A stretch of DNA of 7,722 nucleotides from Candidatus Nitrosopumilus sp. (GTDB taxonomy: Archaea > Thermoproteota > Nitrososphaeria > Nitrososphaerales > Nitrosopumilaceae): NCBI GenBank assembly GCA_029880665.1, contig JAOUNZ010000044.1:1-7722 (forward strand). The letters are read 5' to 3'. The notes under the pieces are model-generated. The model made no database searches and was not told the origin of the DNA. It saw nothing but the letters and a program-made list of their open reading frames with translations. Position numbers and translations under genes: made by a program. Within the stretch, counting starts at the first letter, position 1. Each line of letters begins with the position of its first letter. Shown here piece after piece: positions 1-5,726 of the stretch.

Positions 1-739
1 TCATAACATGGCAAAACATCTCTCAAAAGAAATGACTCAAGACGGCGATGTTTTTCGCGGAAAGTATTATGACCTGTTGATTATTCCAACCCCTGCCATT
101 TCATCTGATTGGTTAGAAGAAAAATATGATTATGATGGTTTTATCTTTTTGTCAAAGCATGCTGCAGAGTCAGGAGTATTGGCTTTGACCTGTCACAGTA
201 CTGGAAATTTTTCGGATGCAAGATTTGGTGGAAATGAAAGACAAGTTGCAATCCCGTATCCTGATCTACAAAAAACATATCTCCAAACCCTAAAGAAAAA
301 CCAGTCACAGTTTCCAGAATTTCAAATCACTATAGAAGCAACTCATCATGGACCTACTGCACTAAGTAAGCGTTCATTGTTCATCGAGATAGGAACAACT
401 GAAAAACAATGGAATGACGTATCATTGTGTAATTCAGTAGCAGATTTGGTACATGAAGTGATGTCTCACCCAATCAAAAAAAACCCTGTTGCCATCTGTT
501 TTGGTGGAACTCACTATCCTTCAAAATTCACCGATATGCTGCTTAACGGTAAATATGCCCTTGGAACAGTGATTCCAAAACATGCATTAGGTGAGATTGA
601 TCAAATGCTGTTCTTGCACATTCTTGCACAAAACAAACTTGCAAAAACTGCTCTTTTAGATTGGGGAGGATTAGGCTCTTACAAGCAAAAGATTCTATCT
701 TTTCTTGAATCAACCAATCTTGAGGTAATCAGGATTTGA
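1..739 (+). CDS. dtdA: D-aminoacyl-tRNA deacylase, archaeal DTD2/GEK1 family (5' partial)
   Basis: Hydrolyses the ester bond of D-aminoacyl-tRNAs in the cytoplasm, freeing tRNA and keeping D-residues out of protein. Family hallmarks are clear, numbered from the Met at base 8: SKH at 49-51, TCHSTGN at 61-67, EATHHGPT at 110-117, FIEIGTTEKQW at 125-135 and GGTHY at 166-170. These correspond to the conserved His-rich motifs of Pyrococcus DTD2. The frame is open to the window edge, with His-Asn before that Met. Characterised family members have about 14 more residues here, forming the first beta strand, so ATG at 8 is probably internal and the true start lies upstream of the window. The stop TGA (737-739) overlaps the TTG start of the alkyltransferase by 4 bases, so the two are translationally coupled. 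This archaeal enzyme is unrelated in sequence to bacterial Dtd. Confidence 0.93.
   Translation, partial: HNMAKHLSKEMTQDGDVFRGKYYDLLIIPTPAISSDWLEEKYDYDGFIFLSKHAAESGVLALTCHSTGNFSDARFGGNERQVAIPYPDLQKTYLQTLKKNQSQFPEFQITIEATHHGPTALSKRSLFIEIGTTEKQWNDVSLCNSVADLVHEVMSHPIKKNPVAICFGGTHYPSKFTDMLLNGKYALGTVIPKHALGEIDQMLFLHILAQNKLAKTALLDWGGLGSYKQKILSFLESTNLEVIRI
722..726 (+). promoter_or_regulatory. Shine-Dalgarno site for the TTG start of the alkyltransferase
   Basis: GAGGT lies inside the 3' end of dtdA, nine bases before the TTG at 736. It supports this weak start codon and continued translation by ribosomes finishing dtdA. The motif is seen directly; its use is inferred. Confidence 0.55.
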
Positions 740-1035
740 ATCTCCAACAAAAAATTTACAAAAAACTACTCGAAGTGCCAAAAGGTCAAATCACAACTTA
801 TGGTGATCTTGCAAAGGCTGTCGGATTGAAAAATGGACAGCGCGTTGTAGGACAAATAATGAACAAAAATCCACACCCTGTGATTATTCCATGCCATAGA
901 GTTGTAATGTCAACTGGTAAAATTGGCGGATATGCATATGGGGAGCATGTTAAGACTAGGATGTTAAATGATGAAGGAATACAAATCGAAAACGGGAAGA
1001 TTGTAAACCTAAAAGACACTCTTTACAGATTTTAA
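736..1035 (+). CDS. ogt: Methylated-DNA--protein-cysteine S-methyltransferase, catalytic domain only
   Basis: Suicide repair protein that moves an alkyl group from O6 of guanine in DNA to its own cysteine. The 99 residues match only the C-terminal DNA-binding/active-site domain. TTYGDLAKAVG (20-30) and the NGQRVVGQIMNKNP segment (33-46) form the helix-turn-helix with the arginine finger, Arg36. IPCHRVV (51-57) holds the acceptor Cys53, and GKIGGYAYG (61-69) follows. The N-terminal ribonuclease-like domain of Ada-C/Ogt/human MGMT is absent. Alkyltransferase-like (ATL) proteins have the same domain-only size but usually replace the acceptor Cys with Trp or Ala. Cys is kept here, so an active enzyme is more likely. 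The start is TTG inside the TTGA overlap with the dtdA stop, with GAGGT at 722-726, nine bases upstream. The 3' end is convergent with rpl19e and the stop codons share TTAA. The symbol is by family; mgmt would serve as well. Confidence 0.9.
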   Translation: MNLQQKIYKKLLEVPKGQITTYGDLAKAVGLKNGQRVVGQIMNKNPHPVIIPCHRVVMSTGKIGGYAYGEHVKTRMLNDEGIQIENGKIVNLKDTLYRF

Positions 1036-1487
1036 CTCTGTCGTTTTTCTTTAATCTCATCCATGAGCATTCTGAGGTGGGCTTTGTTTCTAACGGTGTT
1101 TCCTCCGACCTTTTTGTATAATGCCCAGAACTCTGGATTGGTCAAATCTTTTCGGTCCTTTGCAATTTTCAGTAATCGTCTTAGTGCTCTGACCTTTGCA
1201 ACGTATACTTCTTTTTTGCCAACTCTTGCACCTTTTCTGCCTTGTTTTGAACCTTGAGTTGTTCCTCTTTTGTTCTTCTGGGATTTCTTCTGATGTGCTC
1301 TGCCTTTGGATGTTCCGACAATTGGTTTGATTCTGATAGTATTTGCAGTGATTAAACTCCTGATGTTTTGTCTAGTGATTGCATCTGCAACATCATCCAA
1401 ATGATCAGCGTCAAATTTTATTCTATGAATCCCGACACCAGTAACTCTGGCTGCCAGTCTTTTCTTAGCTTTAAGATTTACTACCAC
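1032..1487 (-). CDS. rpl19e: Large ribosomal subunit protein eL19 (L19e)
   Basis: Archaeal/eukaryotic-specific 50S protein, strongly basic and RNA-binding. Numbered from the GTG at 1493 (one of two candidate starts), LKAKKRLAARV (7-17) is the family N terminus. Residues 53-90 form the basic extended region (RIKPIVGTSKGRAHQKK, then KNKRGTTQGSKQGRKGAR). NPEFWALYKKVGGN (119-132) and RNKAHLRMLMDEIKEK (135-150) match the C-terminal helices. The size, about 151-153 residues, is normal. Two GTG codons six bases apart (1493 and 1487) could start it. I prefer 1487, giving MVVNLKAKK, because GTGA at 1497-1494 then sits six bases upstream, whereas GTG at 1493 abuts that motif. It is the second gene of the rpl32e-rpl19e operon, overlapping the rpl32e 3' end by 17 bases (23 with the other start). 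Its stop shares TTAA (1032-1035) with the convergent alkyltransferase stop. Confidence 0.95.
   Translation of the reverse strand: MVVNLKAKKRLAARVTGVGIHRIKFDADHLDDVADAITRQNIRSLITANTIRIKPIVGTSKGRAHQKKSQKNKRGTTQGSKQGRKGARVGKKEVYVAKVRALRRLLKIAKDRKDLTNPEFWALYKKVGGNTVRNKAHLRMLMDEIKEKRQS
1044..1052 (+). terminator. Candidate T-tract terminator for the dtdA-alkyltransferase unit
   Basis: TTTTTCTTT begins nine bases after the alkyltransferase stop codon, on its coding strand. Archaeal RNA polymerase commonly stops at U-runs without a hairpin. The tract lies inside rpl19e, where the opposite strand encodes its lysine-rich C terminus (IKEK), so it may owe its existence to coding constraint alone. Confidence 0.35.
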
Positions 1488-1875
1488 TTGCACTCACTCT
1501 TGCATTAAAAATTTTGAACTTGCTTTCAATTGCTTTGACAATGATCTCTTTTCTCTTTCTAGTACCAACACTGTGTCCAAATCTGACACCGTCTTTTTTT
1601 GGATCTAGCTTTTCTAAATCTCTTAAATTGTAAACTAGGTTATCTGTAAATCCTGATGGGTGTAATCCTCTGGATTCTTTCGGTCCTCCGAATCCTACTT
1701 TGACCAGCCCTGGACGGGTCCTGCTTCTTTGTTTTCTCTGATGGTGATCAATTCCTTTTGGCTTTCTCCAGTTTGTTTGGAGTCTTACATAACGCCAGCT
1801 TTCTGGTCTGACAAATTCTGGATTGTGTTCTTTAACTTCCTTCCTCTTTGCAATCAGTTCTTTGTTGATAACCAT
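1471..1875 (-). CDS. rpl32e: Large ribosomal subunit protein eL32 (L32e)
   Basis: 50S ribosomal protein found in archaea and eukaryotes. The 134 residues show the family order: a basic N terminus (MVINKELIAKRKEVKEHNP), the FVRPESWRYVRLQTNWRKPKGID segment (21-43) with its conserved Trp and Arg residues, a basic HHQRKQRSRTRPG stretch (44-56), and the hallmark KESRGLHPSGF (66-76). A HSVGTRKRKEIIVKA segment (101-115) follows, then a short C-terminal helix. The length is typical of archaeal members. The start is ATG at 1875, with no Shine-Dalgarno sequence before it and a TATA-like TTTATTT 22-28 bases upstream, so the mRNA is probably leaderless. It is first in an operon with rpl19e and diverges from pckA. 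Ribosomal function is certain from the motifs; leaderless expression is inferred. Confidence 0.96.
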   Translation of the reverse strand: MVINKELIAKRKEVKEHNPEFVRPESWRYVRLQTNWRKPKGIDHHQRKQRSRTRPGLVKVGFGGPKESRGLHPSGFTDNLVYNLRDLEKLDPKKDGVRFGHSVGTRKRKEIIVKAIESKFKIFNARVSASGSKS

Positions 1876-1896
1876 TAGATTCAGTCTTGAATTTTG

Positions 1897-1903
1897 AAAT
1901 AAA
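1897..1903 (-). promoter_or_regulatory. TATA-like box of the rpl32e-rpl19e operon
   Basis: On the - strand TTTATTT occupies -28 to -22 relative to the A of the rpl32e ATG. That is the spacing expected between an archaeal TATA box and a start site at or next to the ATG. No purine-rich SD site lies in the 21 bases between. This is a motif match only. Confidence 0.5.
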
Positions 1904-1949
1904 TACGTTCCTAGATGATATGTGATTCTTGATAAGAAAAAGATAATAA

Positions 1950-1961
1950 GGAAACTTAAAG
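1950..1961 (+). promoter_or_regulatory. Candidate BRE/TATA promoter of pckA
   Basis: GGAAACTTAAAG resembles a BRE (GGAAAC) followed by a TATA-like TTAAAG. Initiation about 25 bases downstream of the TATA would start the transcript near 1982-1986. That leaves roughly 40 bases of leader before the CTG at 2024, containing the GGAGGT at 2010. An alternative TATA-like TAATAA lies at 1944-1949. The two divergent promoters share the 148 bases between the rpl32e start and this CTG, and nothing else recognisable is encoded there. Confidence 0.35.
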
Positions 1962-2009
1962 TAGGTTCTGTATCTCATGACCGCGCCTGGGATTTGTAAT
2001 TCTTCTTTT

Positions 2010-2015
2010 GGAGGT
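2010..2015 (+). promoter_or_regulatory. Strong Shine-Dalgarno site GGAGGT in the pckA leader
   Basis: GGAGGT is a perfect complement of the archaeal 16S rRNA 3' end (CACCUCC). No ATG, GTG or TTG in the pckA frame follows within normal range; the first is the TTG at 2063, 47 bases on. A CTG in the pckA frame at 2024-2026 is eight bases downstream. GAGG (2011-2014) can also pair with CCTC (2021-2024) around a 6-base loop, which would mask both the SD and the first base of the CTG. This is one of the few sites that could decide a start codon in this window. Confidence 0.55.
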
Positions 2016-2062
2016 ATAATCCTCTGACTCAAGTATCTGGTGCTGCAGCAACTGAAAAATTT

Positions 2063-3628
2063 TTGTCACAATTGACTCAATTCGGAATCAAACCATCCAA
2101 AGTCTACAGAAATCTAAGCGCTGATGAAATGGTGAGATTAGCAGTAGAACGAAAAGAGGGCGTAGTGAACTCTACGGGCTCTCTATCTGTCAACACTGGA
2201 AAATATACTGGCAGGTCTCCTGATGATCGCTTTATTGTGTATGATGATAAAACTCGCGATACCATTGATTGGGGCAAGATCAATCACCAATTCCCATCAG
2301 ATAAATTTCAAAAAATCTTTGAAAAAATGAAGCAATTTGTAACTGACAAAGAGCTTTTCATCTTTGACGGCTTTGTTGGCGCAGACCCGAAAAATCGTTT
2401 GCCTATAAGAGTGATCAATGATCGTGTTTGGCAAAGCATGTTTTCAAGAAATCTGTTTATCCGACCCACTGATGAAGAGTTAGAAAAACATGAGCCTGAA
2501 TTTACAATTCTATGTATTAATGACTTTTATGCAGTTCCGGAAATTGATGGAACCAGAACTGACATCTTTATTCTGATTGACCTGACCCGAAAAATTGTTT
2601 TGATTGGTGGTACAGAGTATGCCGGCGAGATGAAAAAATCAATGTTTGGCGTAATGAATTTCCTATTGCCTGACCGCGGTGTTTTTCCAATGCATTGCTC
2701 TGCAAACATTGGTGAGAAAGGCGATACTGTGCTGTTCTTTGGGCTATCTGGTACTGGTAAAACTACTCTATCTGCAGATCCTAACAGAAAACTAATCGGT
2801 GATGACGAACACGGTTGGTCTGACGATGGCACTTTCAATTTTGAAGGTGGCTGTTATGCTAAATGTATCAATCTTAGTCAAGAGGCTGAACCAGAAATTT
2901 GGAACGCAATAAAACCAGGTGCGGTTTTAGAAAATGTGGTTCTAAAAAACAATGTCCCAGATTATGATGATAATAGCCTAACCGAAAATACTCGTGTTGC
3001 TTACCCATTAGACTTCATTCCAGGCGCAGTGATTCCAAGTGTTGGTGGCAATCCAAAAGTGGTAATATTTTTGACTGCTGATGCACTAGGAGTCTTACCA
3101 CCTGTCTCTAAACTCACCAAAGAGGGTGCAATGTATCATTTCATGTCTGGTTACACCAGTAAGTTGGCAGGAACTGAAAGAGGAATCAAAGAACCAAAAT
3201 CCGTATTTTCAGAATGTTTTGGAGCCCCTTTCATGCCTAGGCCCGCGTCAGTTTATGCCAAACTACTTGGAGAAAAAATTAATCAGCATGACGCCGTAGT
3301 TTATCTTATCAATACGGGCTGGTCTGGCGGTCCATATGGAGTTGGAAAGCGAGTCAAGATCATGTACAGCCGTGCTATGATCACAGCTGCCCTCTCAGGC
3401 GCATTGGATCTTGTAAAGTATAGGCATGATGATTTGTTTAATCTTGACATCCCAACTGAAGTGGATGGCGTCCCCTCTGAAATACTTGATCCAAAAAATA
3501 CTTGGATTGATAAGGATTCGTATGATCTTTCTGCCAAAAAATTAGCTCAGATGTTTGTTGAAAACTTTAAGAAATTTGAAAACGTATCTCCCAAGATTGT
3601 TGCCGCAGGCCCTAAACTTTCACAATAG
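2063..3628 (+). CDS. pckA: Phosphoenolpyruvate carboxykinase (ATP)
   Basis: Converts oxaloacetate and ATP to phosphoenolpyruvate, CO2 and ADP, the entry to gluconeogenesis. In an autotroph using the 3-hydroxypropionate/4-hydroxybutyrate cycle it would link cycle-derived C4 acids to sugars. Numbered from TTG at 2063 (521 residues; E. coli PckA has 540): TGKYTGRSP (45-53) carries the substrate Arg51. YAGEMKKSMF (186-195) has Tyr186 and metal-site Lys192; MHCSAN (210-215) has His211. The P-loop GLSGTGKTT (227-235) has Lys233/Thr234, and GDDEHGW (247-252) has metal ligand Asp248. Arg311 lies in ENTRVAYP. All key residues are present. TTG at 2063 has no SD; the frame stays open upstream to the TAA at 1997. 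An in-frame CTG at 2024 sits behind GGAGGT and would add 13 residues (534 in all), so the true start may be 2024. The 3' end overlaps the convergent peptidase by 17 bases. Confidence 0.95.
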   Translation: MSQLTQFGIKPSKVYRNLSADEMVRLAVERKEGVVNSTGSLSVNTGKYTGRSPDDRFIVYDDKTRDTIDWGKINHQFPSDKFQKIFEKMKQFVTDKELFIFDGFVGADPKNRLPIRVINDRVWQSMFSRNLFIRPTDEELEKHEPEFTILCINDFYAVPEIDGTRTDIFILIDLTRKIVLIGGTEYAGEMKKSMFGVMNFLLPDRGVFPMHCSANIGEKGDTVLFFGLSGTGKTTLSADPNRKLIGDDEHGWSDDGTFNFEGGCYAKCINLSQEAEPEIWNAIKPGAVLENVVLKNNVPDYDDNSLTENTRVAYPLDFIPGAVIPSVGGNPKVVIFLTADALGVLPPVSKLTKEGAMYHFMSGYTSKLAGTERGIKEPKSVFSECFGAPFMPRPASVYAKLLGEKINQHDAVVYLINTGWSGGPYGVGKRVKIMYSRAMITAALSGALDLVKYRHDDLFNLDIPTEVDGVPSEILDPKNTWIDKDSYDLSAKKLAQMFVENFKKFENVSPKIVAAGPKLSQ

Positions 3629-5648
3629 AACGTTTTCTTTTTAATCCGACCATTCCTATTATAGCTACAATCACTGCAATGATAATGATCTGTTTTTCTG
3701 GAATGTTTATCATGTCTAATTCATTGTAATTATCTGAAATCGAACTAATCCCAATTGTATTGTATGCGTTTGATGAATTCTCGCCAACTCTGATCTTGGC
3801 CTCAATCCAGTATTCTGCGTTTTCATTTATCTTGATTGAATCTTTTTTGAATGGCGTTGCAGTTGCAGTCTTTGTTTTTCCATCTTTGCTGTTTATCACT
3901 GAAATTTTTGCAAAGCTCCATTTGTCTGGATGATTGATGTCAAAAAATAGTCTTTGATCTTGCTGTGTCACTGACACTGAACCTGGCGTGTAGTGGAGTA
4001 AAAATGGAATTACGTATCTTACGTTCTCATGTTTGATTATTGTCTTGCCTTCATGGTCTCCAAAATTATCTTCAGTCATGTTCATCTTAATTCGTAATGT
4101 GTTTGCTTCCAGAAAATATGCGAATTTAATAAATTCCGGCCCCTCAAAATTTACTTCTAAATTATCCAATGTACTATCAATTAACTTTAATTCCAATTGC
4201 TGCTCTGCAACAGCCTTGTCAGATGATATGTTGATTACAAAGTTTGGCGGCATAATGATTAGTTTTGCATTATGTGCATTTCCTATGTCTAATCTTCCAG
4301 ATCCTGCTTCGTTAATTGAAAATTCATTATCATAGGCATCTGAAACAGGTTTACTTGTTGTCAAAAGCAGAGATCTAAGTTCGTGATGATGCAATTGAGG
4401 GTTTTTCTGTAATAGTAATGCTGCAGCGCCACTAACATGTGGTGCTGCATAACTTGTTCCACTTGTAAAGTTGTATCCTCCGTTATTTTGTGTAGTGTTA
4501 ATGTATGCGCCAGGAGCTACCAAATCCGGCTTTATGTAAAATGGTGAAACCGGTCCCCTTGAACTAAAATATGCTACAAAATCTGGATTATAAAACAAAT
4601 TCAAAGTTGCATTGGTTGTTTTAGTAATTGATTCTTTAATTTTTAATCCATCATCTCTGTCTATTGACACTACAGGAATTTGTGGCTTGTATTCTGGCTC
4701 AATAAACTCGTGAATCAATTCACCCAAAAAAATCCCTGGTTCATTATTATACACCATTAACGCTTTTGCACCTGCATTTGCAGCGTTGGTTTCTTTGATT
4801 GAAAAATACAACAACTCTCCTTCTACATCACTACCTCTCTCGACAATTACCACTGCATCTTTTACATCCGTGTATTTGAAATCATCTATTTTTCCATAAT
4901 TTGCAAAAATCAATTTTCCGGTAATTGGTTTTTCTAATTTTGGAGATCCAACCATAGGAATTATAGTATATGGTTTTTCATTAATTTCCAACGTTGCCAC
5001 CATGCTGGAAGTAAGATTGTTGTATGTAGCACCAACTGTAACTGAACCGAAATCTCTGCCTGGACTGCCAATTGTCTTTAATGCTGGGCCATCATTTCCT
5101 GCGGCAGTTACGACAAAAATTTCTCTTTGCAATGCATGATTAACTGCACGATCAATTGGCGCATTGGTTTTGTTTACGCCCAAACTGATATTGATGATGT
5201 CTACGTCATCCTCTATTGCTTTCTCAATTGCTCTGATGATTAAATCTGAAGATACTCCTTCACCGTCTTCTGAAACTTTGTAGGCAAGAATCTTTGCCTT
5301 TGGTGCAATTCCTTTAATTTTACCATCAGCTGCAATTACTCCTGCCACCTGAGTACCATGACCATTTGTATCCATTGGTGGCTCATCTTCATGGATAAAG
5401 TTGTAACCGCCGATAACTTTTCCGTCATGACCCCATCCAAACAAATCCGGATGATTGAAATCTACACCTGTATCTATCACTGCGACCTTTACTCCAGTTC
5501 CATCAATCCCATCTGTTCTGGGAATGTCTGTCCCAACAAATGGCACACTTCGCTGTAAATATGTCCTAATTTCATTCTCGGACTGAAAAGTATAAGCCAA
5601 AACAAAAACCCCTACAAACACTAGAGAAAAAATTACTGATGATCTCAC
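3612..5648 (-). CDS. Membrane-anchored subtilisin-like serine peptidase (S8) with PA-domain insert
   Basis: Predicted extracellular endopeptidase held to the membrane by its C terminus (678 residues). Residues 5-20 are a hydrophobic signal peptide. The S8 domain spans about 43-460, with catalytic Asp59 (AVIDTGVDFNHPDL), His97 (NGHGTQVAG), oxyanion Asn185 (TAAGND) and Ser399 (GTSYAAPHVSG). A protease-associated (PA) domain, about 215-350, is inserted between Asn185 and Ser399, as in other PA-containing subtilases. Residues 465-640 look like beta-sandwich sequence I cannot assign. Residues 653-668 form a transmembrane helix followed by KRKRSIVKV, a stop-transfer tail facing inward. Only about 20 residues separate the signal peptide from the catalytic core, so there is no room for an inhibitor_I9 propeptide. 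At least six possible N-glycosylation sequons (for example N211, N346, N384, N393, N523, N624) suit a surface protein. GTG at 5648 is the only near-terminal start: a stop codon lies one codon upstream, with AGGT five bases before the GTG. It diverges from sodA. Confidence 0.92.
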   Translation of the reverse strand: MRSSVIFSLVFVGVFVLAYTFQSENEIRTYLQRSVPFVGTDIPRTDGIDGTGVKVAVIDTGVDFNHPDLFGWGHDGKVIGGYNFIHEDEPPMDTNGHGTQVAGVIAADGKIKGIAPKAKILAYKVSEDGEGVSSDLIIRAIEKAIEDDVDIINISLGVNKTNAPIDRAVNHALQREIFVVTAAGNDGPALKTIGSPGRDFGSVTVGATYNNLTSSMVATLEINEKPYTIIPMVGSPKLEKPITGKLIFANYGKIDDFKYTDVKDAVVIVERGSDVEGELLYFSIKETNAANAGAKALMVYNNEPGIFLGELIHEFIEPEYKPQIPVVSIDRDDGLKIKESITKTTNATLNLFYNPDFVAYFSSRGPVSPFYIKPDLVAPGAYINTTQNNGGYNFTSGTSYAAPHVSGAAALLLQKNPQLHHHELRSLLLTTSKPVSDAYDNEFSINEAGSGRLDIGNAHNAKLIIMPPNFVINISSDKAVAEQQLELKLIDSTLDNLEVNFEGPEFIKFAYFLEANTLRIKMNMTEDNFGDHEGKTIIKHENVRYVIPFLLHYTPGSVSVTQQDQRLFFDINHPDKWSFAKISVINSKDGKTKTATATPFKKDSIKINENAEYWIEAKIRVGENSSNAYNTIGISSISDNYNELDMINIPEKQIIIIAVIVAIIGMVGLKRKRSIVKV
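3633..3642 (+). terminator. Candidate T-tract terminator for pckA
   Basis: TTTTCTTTTT lies five to fourteen bases after the pckA stop, on its coding strand, where an archaeal U-run terminator is expected. It lies inside the 3' end of the convergent peptidase gene, opposite codons for the basic cytoplasmic tail (LKRKR). Confidence 0.4.
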
Positions 5649-5681
5649 AAATTACCTGTCAAGTTTAGTAAGTAAAAACGA

Positions 5682-5699
5682 ATTGCTTCATAAAGCAAT
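5682..5699. repeat. 18-base inverted repeat in the divergent peptidase/sodA promoter
   Basis: ATTGCTTCATAAAGCAAT has perfect 7-base arms (5682-5688 and 5693-5699) around a CATA loop, in the 78 bases between the peptidase GTG and the sodA ATG. Its right arm runs into the sodA TATA-like box. Its centre read on the - strand (TTTATG) is the best TATA-like element for the peptidase. It could be an operator for a dimeric regulator serving both genes, but chance is not excluded in such AT-rich sequence. Confidence 0.45.
5689..5694 (-). promoter_or_regulatory. Candidate TATA box of the S8 peptidase gene
   Basis: On the - strand TTTATG lies about 41-46 bases before the GTG start. A start site about 25 bases downstream would give a leader of roughly 17 bases that includes the AGGT at 5654-5657. 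The match is weak; a T-rich stretch nearer the gene (near 5673-5678) is an alternative. Confidence 0.3.
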
Positions 5700-5704
5700 A
5701 AATT
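5697..5704 (+). promoter_or_regulatory. TATA-like box of sodA
   Basis: AATAAATT is centred about 26 bases before the ATG at 5727, with no SD between them, as expected for a leaderless archaeal mRNA. This placement also argues against the in-frame TTG at 5703, which lies within the box itself. Confidence 0.5.
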
Positions 5705-5726
5705 GAATAAATTCCCATGTACACTT

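Noticed and set aside
736..1035. Annotation as an alkyltransferase-like (ATL) non-catalytic protein on the basis of size
   Set aside because: The acceptor Cys of PCHR is present, whereas ATL proteins usually lack it, so the enzyme name is kept with a note.
1832..2032. A 66-codon - strand frame with TTG start crossing the rpl32e promoter and start
   Set aside because: It overlaps the rpl32e N terminus in another frame, covers its promoter, has no SD, and its sequence does not resemble a known family. It is most simply the antisense of the pckA leader.
1930..2060. Possible tRNA, suggested by an ACAAATCCCAGGCGCGG stretch on the - strand and a GGAGG/CCTC pairing
   Set aside because: No T-stem partner, anticodon stem or acceptor stem can be assembled around it; the T-loop consensus is incomplete.
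3301..3537. Antisense frames within pckA (also 2527-2838), the peptidase (4033-4335, 5358-5558), rpl19e (1063-1257), pfdA and ftsY
   Set aside because: All lie opposite well-supported genes, show no family motifs and have no promoter or SD; they are shadow frames of the coding strand.
5703..5726. Upstream TTG start for sodA adding MNKFPCTL
   Set aside because: The extension has no counterpart in Fe/Mn SODs, and the TTG falls within the TATA-like box suited to leaderless initiation at ATG 5727.
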